Shown here in pieces: positions 7,394 to 15,715 of a stretch of DNA of 64,000 bases. Made by a program: the position numbers and the translations under genes. The notes below the pieces were generated by a model. It made no database searches. It saw nothing but the letters and a program-made list of their open reading frames with translations, and was not told where the DNA came from. The stretch comes from FEN-987 sp964598845 (GTDB lineage: Archaea > Thermoproteota > Bathyarchaeia > 40CM-2-53-6), in NCBI GenBank assembly GCA_964598845.1, contig CAZRDM010000007.1:1-64000 (forward strand). Direction: 5' to 3'. Position 1 is the first letter of the stretch, and each line of letters starts with the position of its first letter.

Positions 7394-9742
7394 TTAGGCA
7401 ACCGCCAGTTGCCTGATCTTTGATCGTGTTTCCGGATGAAGTGAGCCTAGCTTCTGTATCCTCTCAGTAAAGGTCTGGAAGACGGAAGCCAGCTTGGCAT
7501 ACTGCGGTATCGTTGTTCTGGTTGCGAATACTCGCAGAGGCTCTACTCCTCTACTAGAGACAGTCTTCCTGATTTCGCTCACGCGTACTCGGAATGCTTC
7601 TTCACCGAGAACAGTGCCCTCTCCCTCAATCAATATCACACCGTCGGCGCCCGCTGCCAGTGCTGTAATAAGGTGTCTGGCATGAAGCCTTCCGATTGAT
7701 GGCACCTTGATTACACGGACATTTGTTGGGTACTGTTTCCTCGCGAGCCCCACCAAGTCGCAGGCGGTGTATGCTGAAGTTGCCTCGATGAAGGCTACGA
7801 TCTTGGGCTTAGTCGCGGGTGCCGCCGCGACCCCTTCAATCTCGGCCATCAACTGTGACTCGGTCGAATTCTTGAGGTCGATTGCGTCCTTCGGACAGAT
7901 GGGAACGCATATCCCGCATCCGATACACGAAATGAATCTGACGGTCGCTCCGCTCGGCAGGATCTCTATCGCGCGTGTCGGACAGACCTTTACGCATTCT
8001 CCGCATGAATCGCATCTGTCTGAAATTACATACGCCTTCTCAGGACTAATCGTAACGACACCCTTTCCAAGAAGCGATGCAGTCCTCGACGCGGCTGAGA
8101 GAGCCTCGACTACAGACTCCCTGACGTCTTTCGGACCCAGGCAACAACCCGAGAGAAAGACACCCTCATTCTGGCTATCGACCGGCCTTAGCTTATAGTG
8201 CCTCTCCAACAGGAAACCATCAGACCCTATGTGCAAACCCAACCTCTCTGCTAACTCGCCGCTTCCGAGTTCGGGGAGAATGGCAGGGCAGAGCACCACC
8301 AAGTCGAAGATGCTCTCCAGCTGTTCTCCTATGAGAGTGTCTTCCGCTCGGACTATCAGTTCGTCCGCGCTGGCGGGAATCACTTCTGCCCCACGTCCCC
8401 TAACGAATTTCACCCCATCCTCCATGGCTCGCACGTAGAATTCCTCGTATCCCTTACCAGCCGCCCTTAGATCTGTGTAGAAGATCCATGTCTCAAGGTT
8501 GGGAACGAGTTCTCTCAGAAGTACCGCCTCCTTCACGGCCGCCATGCAGCATATCTTGCTGCAGTAGAGCTGTCCGTTCCGGCTGTCACGGCTGCCGACG
8601 CATAGGATCCATGCGATCTTGCGGGGCGTCTTCCTATCAGATGGTCTGTAGATTCCGTGCTCGACTAATCTCTCAAGCTGAAGATTGGTTACGATGTTTG
8701 GATGGGTGCCGAAGCCATATTGAGTCAAAACGCTAGGGTCGAAGAGACGAAAGCCAGTCGCTACGATGATCGCACCAACCTCGATCTTCTTCTCAATCAC
8801 TATCTCGCGCGGGTTGATCGCTCCATGTTTGCAGGCTTTGACGCAGAGCCAGCACTTGGTGCAGTTCTTCTCATCGACGACGTAAGCGTTGGGCACGGCT
8901 TGGGGGAAGGGAAGGTAGATCGCCTTTCGGGACGCCGTCCGTTCTTCAAACTCGTCGGCGACCTCTACAGGACAAACCTTAGCACACTCACCGCAACCCG
9001 TGCACTTGTTCTCATTGACGTATCGTGGTCTCCGTGTGAGCGCAAGTGAGTATGCACCGGCCGAACCGTCGATCGTGGCAACCTCAGTATTGGTCATCAA
9101 CTCAATCAGCCTGTGACCTTTCGTTTCGGCTAGCTTCGGGCTGAGAATGCAGAGCGAGCAGTCGAGCGTCGGATATGTCTTACTTAGCTGAGCCATGTGC
9201 CCTCCTATACTTGGCTGTCGCTCAATCAAGAAGACCTTGTATCCTTGGTTCGCGAGCTCTAGAGACGCGCAGATACCTGAGACTCCACCCCCTATGACCG
9301 CAACATCATTGCTCACTTTCATCTCGGTCGGGATCAGCGGTTCCGACTTGGCCGCTCGACCAACCGCTCCTGCTATTATGTCAATCGCCTTGTCGGTTGC
9401 ACTTTCCTTGTCGAAGGTTGTCCAGCTGCATTGTTCTCGAAGATTCGCCATCTCAACGAAGTAGGGATTGAGGCCCTCGCTTGAGCACAAGTCCCGGAAA
9501 GTCCTCAGATGCATCCTCGGGGAGCATGAGCCGATTACTACTCTTTCCAACTTGTGCTCTTGTATCTTCCTTCGGATAAGGTCCTGACCCGAACTGCTGC
9601 AAAGATACCTGCTTGTTTCAGAGCACCTGACAAGTCGGAGCTGGGCAGCGGCATTCCTCACCCTCTCCACATCGACCGTGTTGCCGATGTTTCCACCACA
9701 ATGACAAATGAAGACGCCGATCCTCGGCTCTGTTTGATTCAC
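7394..9742 (-). CDS. hdrA: HdrA-like flavoprotein fused to a cysteine-less MvhD domain
   Basis: Electron-bifurcating Hdr subunit A family. Order of parts: an N-terminal CHCGGNIG domain (1-140), the FAD-binding core from VIGGGVSGICAS, the HdrA cysteine motif LDCSLCILSPK, two ferredoxin motifs (CTGCGECAKVCP and CTKCWLCVKACK), the CVGSRD...CSKICC motif, two more ferredoxin motifs (CDSCGECVKVCP and CIGCGICVPICP), then residues 647-782 with the MvhD fold. In MvhD three cysteine groups bind [2Fe-2S]; here the equivalent positions read EATSAYTACD, KVPSIGRL and IEGEGTVLGE, so that cluster must be absent. The start is GTG. GcvH is encoded about 190 bp upstream on the same strand. Fusion HdrA-MvhD proteins resemble QmoB; the loss of cysteines is unusual. 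Confidence 0.9.
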   Translation of the reverse strand: MNQTEPRIGVFICHCGGNIGNTVDVERVRNAAAQLRLVRCSETSRYLCSSSGQDLIRRKIQEHKLERVVIGSCSPRMHLRTFRDLCSSEGLNPYFVEMANLREQCSWTTFDKESATDKAIDIIAGAVGRAAKSEPLIPTEMKVSNDVAVIGGGVSGICASLELANQGYKVFLIERQPSIGGHMAQLSKTYPTLDCSLCILSPKLAETKGHRLIELMTNTEVATIDGSAGAYSLALTRRPRYVNENKCTGCGECAKVCPVEVADEFEERTASRKAIYLPFPQAVPNAYVVDEKNCTKCWLCVKACKHGAINPREIVIEKKIEVGAIIVATGFRLFDPSVLTQYGFGTHPNIVTNLQLERLVEHGIYRPSDRKTPRKIAWILCVGSRDSRNGQLYCSKICCMAAVKEAVLLRELVPNLETWIFYTDLRAAGKGYEEFYVRAMEDGVKFVRGRGAEVIPASADELIVRAEDTLIGEQLESIFDLVVLCPAILPELGSGELAERLGLHIGSDGFLLERHYKLRPVDSQNEGVFLSGCCLGPKDVRESVVEALSAASRTASLLGKGVVTISPEKAYVISDRCDSCGECVKVCPTRAIEILPSGATVRFISCIGCGICVPICPKDAIDLKNSTESQLMAEIEGVAAAPATKPKIVAFIEATSAYTACDLVGLARKQYPTNVRVIKVPSIGRLHARHLITALAAGADGVILIEGEGTVLGEEAFRVRVSEIRKTVSSRGVEPLRVFATRTTIPQYAKLASVFQTFTERIQKLGSLHPETRSKIRQLAVA

Positions 9743-9796
9743 CTAGACATCACGGTCAGGATTTTGCAGAGCGGTCTGATTTGCGCGACGCCTCGA

Positions 9797-9838
9797 ATAT
9801 ACTAGTAGCTGTTACGCGGCGGACTGTATATACTAGTA
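9797..9838. promoter_or_regulatory. Repeated ATATACTAGTA motif upstream of hdrA
   Basis: The 11-bp sequence ATATACTAGTA occurs at 9797-9807 and again at 9828-9838, a 31-bp period (about three helical turns). Each copy contains the palindrome TACTAGTA. The copy nearer to hdrA lies about 55 bp from its GTG and can act as a leftward TATA box. The related ATATACTAG occurs at 3254-3262 before the AbrB/PhoU gene. It may be a promoter with an overlapping operator; this is inference. Confidence 0.45.
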
Positions 9839-9934
9839 TGTTCCTCCTATGCTCTTCAAGGACCATGAGTGTATACAAACTACCAGATTGACACTTTCGA
9901 TAGCAGAGTTGCTACATCAGCAAACGCTGGATGT

Positions 9935-10348
9935 TTACTTGGCTTCGAGAAGTGTCTTGATGTAACTGCAGTAGCCCTCGGCTGAAAGAAGAGATCCGAC
10001 CTCTTCCCTCAAGTTTGATGGCTTGATCCTCACCAGCCACCCATCCTCGTAGGGACTCTTGTTGATGATCCCGGGAGTCTCGCGTACGTTCTTGTTCACC
10101 TCGAGCACGTCCCCGCTTATAGGACTGAAGATATCAGACACAGCCTTCACAGACTCGACTGATCCCATGACCTGTCCAGCCGTCAGTCCTCCGCCTGCCT
10201 CGGGCACGTCAACGAAGACGATTTCATGCAATTGCTTCTGCGCATAATCGGTCAGTCCAACACTGCATATCTCACCCTGAACAGACAGCCACTGATGCTC
10301 TTTCGAGTAGTGCAGATTTTCAGGCACATCAATCTCATCCACGCGCAT
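9935..10348 (-). CDS. gcvH: Glycine cleavage system H protein / lipoate-binding protein
   Basis: A canonical lipoyl carrier: YSKEHQWLSV, VGLTDYAQKQLHEIVFV, the lipoylation segment ESVKAVSDIFSP with its lysine, and NKSPYEDGWLVRI. The lysine is residue 68 from the chosen start (MRVDEI, ATG at 10346-10348); an in-frame upstream start at 10360 would add four residues. No GcvT or GcvP gene is in the window. It lies upstream of hdrA on the same strand and opposite an OsmC protein, so it may serve as a dithiol electron carrier rather than, or in addition to, glycine cleavage. Lipoate-binding proteins work with Hdr-like complexes in sulfur-oxidising prokaryotes, which makes this reading reasonable but unproven. 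Confidence 0.92.
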   Translation of the reverse strand: MRVDEIDVPENLHYSKEHQWLSVQGEICSVGLTDYAQKQLHEIVFVDVPEAGGGLTAGQVMGSVESVKAVSDIFSPISGDVLEVNKNVRETPGIINKSPYEDGWLVRIKPSNLREEVGSLLSAEGYCSYIKTLLEAK

Positions 10349-10410
10349 CCAAGGACACACCTATCTCCCTAGAGCCATCTGCGAATATTTATTGCTCATC
10401 ATGCTGAGCA
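10349..10410. promoter_or_regulatory. Bidirectional promoter and dyad between gcvH and osmC
   Basis: The AT-rich GAATATTTATTG block at 10383-10394 can act as TATA box in both directions. It predicts a leftward start about 14 nt before the gcvH ATG and a rightward start at or near the GTG of the OsmC gene (leaderless). A dyad, TGCTCA (10393-10398) and TGAGCA (10405-10410), lies between the box and that GTG, where a repressor would act. Confidence 0.5.
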
Positions 10411-10884
10411 GTGGAGCAACCATTCGAGATGATCAGACACTTGGTTGACCCGCGCATCCTCAACTATGAGGCTCGTGGAGTCTGGGATCGGAAGACAGGT
10501 GGGAAAGTTCATCTTCCAAGACTTCCCGATCTCAGATTTGACACTCCCGTCAAGTTTGGAGGCCTAGGAAGATACGCATGCGCCGACCAGCTCTTTCTGT
10601 CATCGCTGGCCGCTTGTCTCATCGCAACGTTTCTCTACTTCAAGAGAAAACTGCGATTCACTCCCGTCCGTGTCGAGGTAAATGTCAAAGCTAAGATCGC
10701 GCTTGTTGGAGGCCGCGGCTACAGGTTTTCAGGCGTCAAAGCTGTCCTCTTCGTATTATCCAAGAAAGACGACCTATCAGTTGCCAGACGGTGCGCAGCT
10801 CTTGCTGTAGCCTACTGCCACCTGACACAGACGGTTGGGGAAGTCGTACCCATGAGCGTCAAGTCTCAAGTAGGAGCGCCTTAA
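10411..10884 (+). CDS. OsmC family protein (thiol peroxidase-like)
   Basis: OsmC/Ohr proteins reduce organic peroxides through two cysteines. Both are visible here: SSLAACLIATF near residue 70 and AVAYCHLTQTV near residue 132, with the typical central FGGLGRYACADQLFLSSLAA helix. The chosen start is GTG at 10411; ATG at 10429 is possible. Biochemically characterised Ohr enzymes are re-reduced by lipoylated proteins, and this gene shares its promoter region with a lipoyl carrier (gcvH), so the pair could form a peroxide-defence unit that draws on lipoyl thiols. Family call is firm; the coupling is inference. Confidence 0.85.
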   Translation: MEQPFEMIRHLVDPRILNYEARGVWDRKTGGKVHLPRLPDLRFDTPVKFGGLGRYACADQLFLSSLAACLIATFLYFKRKLRFTPVRVEVNVKAKIALVGGRGYRFSGVKAVLFVLSKKDDLSVARRCAALAVAYCHLTQTVGEVVPMSVKSQVGAP

Positions 10885-11052
10885 CGTCTTTCATCATGAA
10901 CACCGAAAGCAATCTAGGCATCATTCTCACTCCGTCTTTCAGACACGCTACTTGATGCAGCACACCGAGGACCTCCGTCGTCCATCCATTATGACGAGAC
11001 ATTCGACACATCTGAAGCAGGCTTTTCGCTGGCGCTTCTCTGCCTCACGAAA

Positions 11053-11060
11053 TTTTTTAT
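11053..11060 (+). promoter_or_regulatory. TATA-like box of the winged-helix gene
   Basis: TTTTTTAT at 11053-11060 sits about 45 bp before the ATG at 11103 and predicts a leader of about 20 nt. The rest of 10885-11102 shows no gene or clear structure. Confidence 0.35.
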
Positions 11061-11102
11061 GGTCCTCATGGGACTGGTGCTGCGCAATCTAGGGATTCCA
11101 GA

Positions 11103-11360
11103 ATGAGCGAAGACGAGTCTAAAGATAGACAAACGGTCAAGAAGGAGCTCACGAGCGCCATCAGGCAGAGCAAGCTAGAGAGAAAAGCGATTTCCACGCA
11201 ACTCAACCTGAGAGGACCTCTCACGATTCCTCAATTGGCAGATTCCACCGGACTTCCGCCTGACGAGGTGCTACGCCACATTCTGGTAATGATGAAGTCC
11301 GGACAAGTTGTCGAAGTAGGAGAGAAAGACGGCGGCTATGCCTACGATGTTAAACGGTAG
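11103..11360 (+). CDS. Small winged-helix DNA-binding protein
   Basis: An 85-aa protein with a charged N-terminal helix (residues 1-35) followed by a helix-turn-helix/wing pattern: LRGPLTIPQLADSTGLPPDEVLRHILVMMKSGQVVEVGEKDGGYAYDV. The order helix, LADSTGL-type turn, recognition helix and beta wing is that of MarR/ArsR-like regulators. No sensor domain is attached. It stands alone between the OsmC gene and the ferritin-like gene, so its targets are not evident. Confidence 0.7.
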   Translation: MSEDESKDRQTVKKELTSAIRQSKLERKAISTQLNLRGPLTIPQLADSTGLPPDEVLRHILVMMKSGQVVEVGEKDGGYAYDVKR

Positions 11361-11609
11361 CTGAACACGAATTTGGTGCTTTCACTCGGGGTTTGTGTGA
11401 CAGGTCTCACATCCGGGTGTCCGACTTAAATGACAGCGCATCGGTCAATGGAAGTGCAGAGAAGCAACACCCAGGTGTCGGTTCAGACACCTTAGATCTA
11501 TCTAAACGGGACTTTGATCATTAGAGTTCCGGAAGTATCAATACAATTAGTCGTCACCCTGGTTACGATCGAAGATGTTACATCTCTCGTGCCGGTGCAG
11601 AGGCATTTC
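11361..11609. other. Convergent intergenic region with a short hairpin
   Basis: No gene is seen. A perfect 7-bp stem (AGGTGTC at 11473-11479, GACACCT at 11486-11492) with a 6-nt loop lies between two convergent genes. No T-run follows it, so terminator function is uncertain. Confidence 0.3.
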
Positions 11610-11957
11610 TCACTTGTCGCCCGTCAGTTCTTGATTCAGCTCTTGTAGCATCCTTGCGTGGCGTTGCTCGTCTGCCAAGATCTTCCTGAAACTCTCCTTC
11701 ATCGATTCAAGAACCTCGATGTGGTCCTTTGAATCTTCAATAATCTTCGACAACGTCGACTTGACCTTCTCATTGTCGGTTGTATTCATCAAGTTTAGGT
11801 AGCTCTCTATGGCATCTTCTTCAACCGCCCACCAGTAGGAAATGTTTTCTTCAATGAGTGCGTGATACGCTGACTGCACGTCCTTTTCGACCTTGAGCGC
11901 CTGATTCAGACTTACGATGTTCGGGATTATCCGGTCCCTAGTCCGCTCTTCACCCAA
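11610..11957 (-). CDS. Ferritin-like (rubrerythrin-type) diiron protein
   Basis: A single four-helix-bundle-like domain of 115 aa. Carboxylate/histidine residues expected for a diiron site occur in helix order: WAVEEDAIESY, IIEDSKDHIEVL and ILADEQRHARML, giving the E...ExxH-like spacing of rubrerythrin/ferritin-like proteins. There is no rubredoxin domain. The start is TTG, preceded by an AGGAAG ribosome-binding sequence. A TTATATGG box on the minus strand near 12015-12022 would give a leader of about 35 nt. Probable roles are peroxide reduction or iron handling. Confidence 0.7.
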   Translation of the reverse strand: MGEERTRDRIIPNIVSLNQALKVEKDVQSAYHALIEENISYWWAVEEDAIESYLNLMNTTDNEKVKSTLSKIIEDSKDHIEVLESMKESFRKILADEQRHARMLQELNQELTGDK

Positions 11958-12071
11958 TCTTCCTCATTCCATCGCGGTTTTCTCTCGTGTGGTCCGATTG
12001 TCATAATCCGCTTTCCATATAAGCACTATTGGGTTTGCGTATATGCGGTATTTACGGAATGCGCTCAGGCA

Positions 12072-12171
12072 NNNNNNNNNNNNNNNNNNNNNNNNNNNNN
12101 NNNNNNNNNNNNNNNNNNNNNNNNNNNNNNNNNNNNNNNNNNNNNNNNNNNNNNNNNNNNNNNNNNNNNNN
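12072..12171. other. Assembly gap (100 N)
   Basis: Exactly 100 N, the usual filler for a gap of unknown size. The flanking sequences do not repeat each other. The surrounding 11958-12365 stretch holds the ferritin-like promoter on the left and no clear gene on the right. Confidence 0.98.
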
Positions 12172-12365
12172 GCGCCCGTCCTCGGTTCTACTGAATTTAT
12201 CATACTACCTTGTCCTCGAGAGCACTATGAATGCTTCCATGGTCGCGAGGCTTGTCCCGTGCGACTGAATCAGGAATGTCTTTAGGTCCTTTGGCCTCTC
12301 TTGTCAAGAATACACCGTCAATTGACGAGGGTACGGGATCGGTAGTGTGATGGGAGAATTCGAAC

Positions 12366-13037
12366 ATGATTGAAGAAAACACTTCTCTAGGTCAACTTGG
12401 ACTAGCAAGAGATCACATATACGAGACTATTTTGTCAACATACAATGCTGATGGAACTCCAACGGCAGCCCCTATGGGCATCGTACCAAAGCGCTCCGGC
12501 ATATTTCTCGTACGGATTTTCAAAGGAACTCTCACCCTGAACAATCTCCGGAGAACGAGATGCGGTGTTGTCAATTTCACAACCGACCCAGACGTTTTCT
12601 ATAGAACAACGTTCAAGCGCCTCTCTGATCCGAGATCTTTTCGAGTTCGAAAATTTGAAAAGGCGATAACAGTCAAGGCTCCCAGACTGAGAGTGGCTGA
12701 TGCGAACATAGAGTTCAGAGTCAAAGACATCAAGGATCTCGATGACCTTCGATGTGGAGTGGTTTGTTGTGCTGAACGTATCGATTCTCGTAGAACCTTG
12801 CCTTCGGGCTATTGCAGAGGAAAGTTTGCAGCCATCGAGTGCATAATCCACGCGACGAGAATTAGGCAGTACCTGTGTGAAGACAAAGTTAGAGATGCAA
12901 AGAAGTTGATCGCTCTGATATACTATTACAGGGATCTCGCAGAGAGAGTATCCCCGGATTCCAGATATACCTCAGTGATTCGACGCATCTGCAGTAAGAT
13001 AGATACGTGGAGAAGATCAAATGCGCGTCTACGTTAG
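12366..13037 (+). CDS. DUF447 family FMN-binding-like protein
   Basis: The N-terminal half has the split-barrel flavin-binding pattern of DUF447 (YETILSTYNADGTPTAAPMGI, then LVRIFKGTLTLNNLRRTRCGVVNFTTDPDVFYRTTFK), and the C-terminal half is helical. The family co-occurs in archaea with tetrahydromethanopterin/methanofuran biosynthesis, and here it overlaps the beta-RFAP synthase gene by 17 bp. The enzymatic role is unknown. ATG start; the helical C-terminus ends inside the next gene. An association with C1-carrier synthesis is supported by position. Confidence 0.82.
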   Translation: MIEENTSLGQLGLARDHIYETILSTYNADGTPTAAPMGIVPKRSGIFLVRIFKGTLTLNNLRRTRCGVVNFTTDPDVFYRTTFKRLSDPRSFRVRKFEKAITVKAPRLRVADANIEFRVKDIKDLDDLRCGVVCCAERIDSRRTLPSGYCRGKFAAIECIIHATRIRQYLCEDKVRDAKKLIALIYYYRDLAERVSPDSRYTSVIRRICSKIDTWRRSNARLR

Positions 13038-14001
13038 GACCCCGTCAAGATTGCATTTCTCACTAATCGATATGAACGGTGAGTTGGGTAGAATCGATGG
13101 TAGCTTGGGGTTAGCTATTAGCTACCCGAACGTTGTTCTGGAGGCTTCCAAGGGTGAAAACATTGAAGCCGAAGGAAAAGAACGGGTGCTTGTCAAGAGA
13201 CTTGCGTCTATGTTTCTGACTCATTTCAAGATTCGTTCTGGCGCTCATATCGAAGTGAAGAGTACAATTCCGAGACATGTGGGGCTAGGCTCAAAGACTC
13301 AACTATCTCTCGCAGTTGCCGGGGCACTCTCAAGAATATACGGAACGGAGAGTACAGTCAGAGAGCTCGCGATAACGATGAAGAGGGGCGGAACTTCCGG
13401 AATAGGTGTGGCGGCTTTTGAGAAGGGCGGCCTAGTTCTCGACTGTGGCCATAGTTTCGGAAGGTTTGGCGAAAAAAAGTCTTTCCTACCATCGAGCGCC
13501 TCGAAGGCCAAGCCTCCCTCTGTCTTGGTTAGGTACGCGTTCCCGGAAGACTGGTATTTCGTGGTAGCAATACCACACATTCGTCGAGGGTCGCACGGAG
13601 AGGAGGAGGTCCGGGTCTTCAGAAAGCGCTGTCCAATAAACGCGGCCTACGTCGGTAAAGCATGTCGAATCGTTCTCGTGAAGATCATCCCAGCACTTCT
13701 CGAAAGAGATATCGAGAGCTTTGGCTCCGGCCTATCACAACTTCAAGATGCTGGTTTCGCCAGCGCCACAAAAGATTTGATGCATCCTCTAGTCAGGAGA
13801 TGCATCCGCTTCATGCTAAAGAACGGAGCCTATGGAGCTGGCCAGAGTTCATTCGGGCCCGCGACGTTTGGTTTGGTTCAGGGTGAAAACGAAGCAGCCA
13901 AACTCAAAGATTTAGTGACACACTTCCTTGAAGGAAGATCAGGAGCCTTCGTTTTCTACGCCTCCGCCCACAATGATGGAGCCGAGATCAACATCACTTA
14001 G
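13021..14001 (+). CDS. Beta-ribofuranosylaminobenzene 5'-phosphate synthase
   Basis: Catalyses the first committed step of tetrahydromethanopterin synthesis, joining phosphoribosyl pyrophosphate to 4-hydroxybenzoate or p-aminobenzoate with loss of CO2. The protein starts with the family motif RVYVRTPSRLHFSLIDMNGELGRIDGS (split here by convention as PSRLHFSLIDMNG) and carries the GHMP-kinase glycine-rich loop IPRHVGLGSKTQLSLAVAG near residue 82 to 100. The C-terminal GAYGAGQSSFGPATFGL is also typical. 326 aa is the normal length. It is translationally coupled to the DUF447 gene and followed 48 bp later by the dihydropteroate-synthase-like gene. Confidence 0.92.
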   Translation: MRVYVRTPSRLHFSLIDMNGELGRIDGSLGLAISYPNVVLEASKGENIEAEGKERVLVKRLASMFLTHFKIRSGAHIEVKSTIPRHVGLGSKTQLSLAVAGALSRIYGTESTVRELAITMKRGGTSGIGVAAFEKGGLVLDCGHSFGRFGEKKSFLPSSASKAKPPSVLVRYAFPEDWYFVVAIPHIRRGSHGEEEVRVFRKRCPINAAYVGKACRIVLVKIIPALLERDIESFGSGLSQLQDAGFASATKDLMHPLVRRCIRFMLKNGAYGAGQSSFGPATFGLVQGENEAAKLKDLVTHFLEGRSGAFVFYASAHNDGAEINIT

Positions 14002-14049
14002 ACTAATTCGATCTCTACGACAGTCGGAATTGTTAGGTGAGAATTCTGC

Positions 14050-15618
14050 ATGAAAACGCTTGTTGTAACTGGAACCTTAGCCTGCGAAATCGTTAGAAAG
14101 TATGTCGAACAGGCTGGTGTTGGGGCTCATGTTGTCTGCCTTCCGACGCAGGTGGCGGCATTGATGTCTGTGAAATACATCTCGAATATGCTGAGGTCGA
14201 GAGAGATCTCGAAGTACGACATGATCTTGGTGCCTGGCCTTGTAGCTGGAGACGTTTCATACATTGCGCATGAGCTTGGGATATCAACCTACAAGGGTCC
14301 TTTGCATGCAGCCGACCTACTTTTGGTATTGCAGCAGCTTCGCAAAGTCAGATTGTCGACGACAAAGCCTGCCTGCGAACTATTGCGAGAATCACTCAAG
14401 AGAGAGGCTCTGAAGCAATTAGACGTTCTGCAGAGAAAAACTCGTCACCCCACAACCAAGACCGCAGGGATTCAGATCGGAGATCGAGGAAGAGCTATTT
14501 GGATTGGGACGACTTATCCTCCACGCCTTTTGGCTGAAATCGTGGACGCATCAAGACTGCCAAGAACCCAGCTCATAACGAAGGCTAGAGAATTCGTGCG
14601 TTCTGGAGCCGAGATTGTTGATCTCGGGATGGTGGCAGGAGGAGGGAACCCATCCAAAGCAAAGAGTGCGGTCCAAGTCGTTAGAGACGCCGTCTCAACT
14701 CCCATAAGCATCGACACCACCGATCCTGAGGAAATTAGAGCAGCGGCAGAGGCTAGAGCCGACCTCATAGTGAGTATAAACGCTGAGAATATGAAGGAGG
14801 TCTCGGAGTTTGCCTGCGATATCCCTGTTGTTGTAACACCAGCTGACAGGAGAGAGAACTGCCCAACCGATGTCGATAAGAAGATTGAGCAACTCGAGAG
14901 AAACCTTCAACGAGCAAGGCAGCTAGGCTTCAAGAAGTTGATAGCAGACTCGATACTCGTGCCGATCTTCACCCCGAACCTTACGGAATCTCTTGTAGCA
15001 TACTATCGTTTTAGGAAGAGAAATCCTCACATTCCAATCTTCTTCGGCGCAGGAAATGTGACAGAGCTTATGGATGGAGACTCGATTGGAACCAACCTAT
15101 TGTTAGCCTCAATTGCATACGACTTGAAGGCGAGCATAATACTGACGACAGAAGCTAGCGACAAGACACTGGGCTGCGTGAGAGAATTACGCACCAGCAT
15201 CGATATGGCGATGATTGCGCGCGAAAGAAACTCACCGCCCAAGGACCTCGGGTTAGACCTATTGGTAATCAAGGAGAAGCGAAGAAGGGACGCATACTGC
15301 GAAGATCCCGTCGGCAAATACGCTACGGAGATCCCCGTGCGGAAGAAAGAATTCGTGTATGATCCGAGAGGATTCTTCAAAGTCGGGCTAGAGAGAAGTA
15401 GAAACTGCATAATACTGACCCATTATGAATACGGTCGAGACAAACCAGACTTCCTCCTCAGAGGCAAGAAAGCTCTTGACATCTGTAGAACTGCAATTGA
15501 CAACGGACTCTTGTCGAGGTCCGATCATGCAGCCTACCTCGGAATTGAATTGACAAAAGCCGAGATAGCGCTCCAAACAGGGAAGAGCTACGTCCAGGAG
15601 AGCCCATTACTATTTTGA
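14050..15618 (+). CDS. Archaeal dihydropteroate synthase-like protein
   Basis: A two-part protein found in tetrahydromethanopterin-using archaea. Residues 1-150 form an N-terminal domain (LVVTGTLACEIVRKYV). Residues 155-430 form a TIM-barrel related to dihydropteroate synthase (AREFVRSGAEIVDLGMVAGG; PISIDTTDPEEI; ADLIVSINAENM). The C-terminal part contains a KEKRRRDAYCED segment. At 522 aa the length fits the family. It probably couples the ribofuranosyl intermediate to the pterin or performs a related step. It follows the beta-RFAP synthase on the same strand, giving a three-gene pterin-cofactor operon. Confidence 0.85.
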   Translation: MKTLVVTGTLACEIVRKYVEQAGVGAHVVCLPTQVAALMSVKYISNMLRSREISKYDMILVPGLVAGDVSYIAHELGISTYKGPLHAADLLLVLQQLRKVRLSTTKPACELLRESLKREALKQLDVLQRKTRHPTTKTAGIQIGDRGRAIWIGTTYPPRLLAEIVDASRLPRTQLITKAREFVRSGAEIVDLGMVAGGGNPSKAKSAVQVVRDAVSTPISIDTTDPEEIRAAAEARADLIVSINAENMKEVSEFACDIPVVVTPADRRENCPTDVDKKIEQLERNLQRARQLGFKKLIADSILVPIFTPNLTESLVAYYRFRKRNPHIPIFFGAGNVTELMDGDSIGTNLLLASIAYDLKASIILTTEASDKTLGCVRELRTSIDMAMIARERNSPPKDLGLDLLVIKEKRRRDAYCEDPVGKYATEIPVRKKEFVYDPRGFFKVGLERSRNCIILTHYEYGRDKPDFLLRGKKALDICRTAIDNGLLSRSDHAAYLGIELTKAEIALQTGKSYVQESPLLF

Positions 15619-15715
15619 GTGGGGCGAGGCAAATCCGTCTGTAAGAGACTCAACGTGGAGCGTTTCGAACATTTGCTTATCTTACAACGGTCTTCCTAGG
15701 ATTTCAAATCGAATC

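Noticed and set aside
12072..12171. Overlapping contig ends at the first gap
   Set aside because: Flanking sequences were compared and do not repeat, unlike the gap at 56882.
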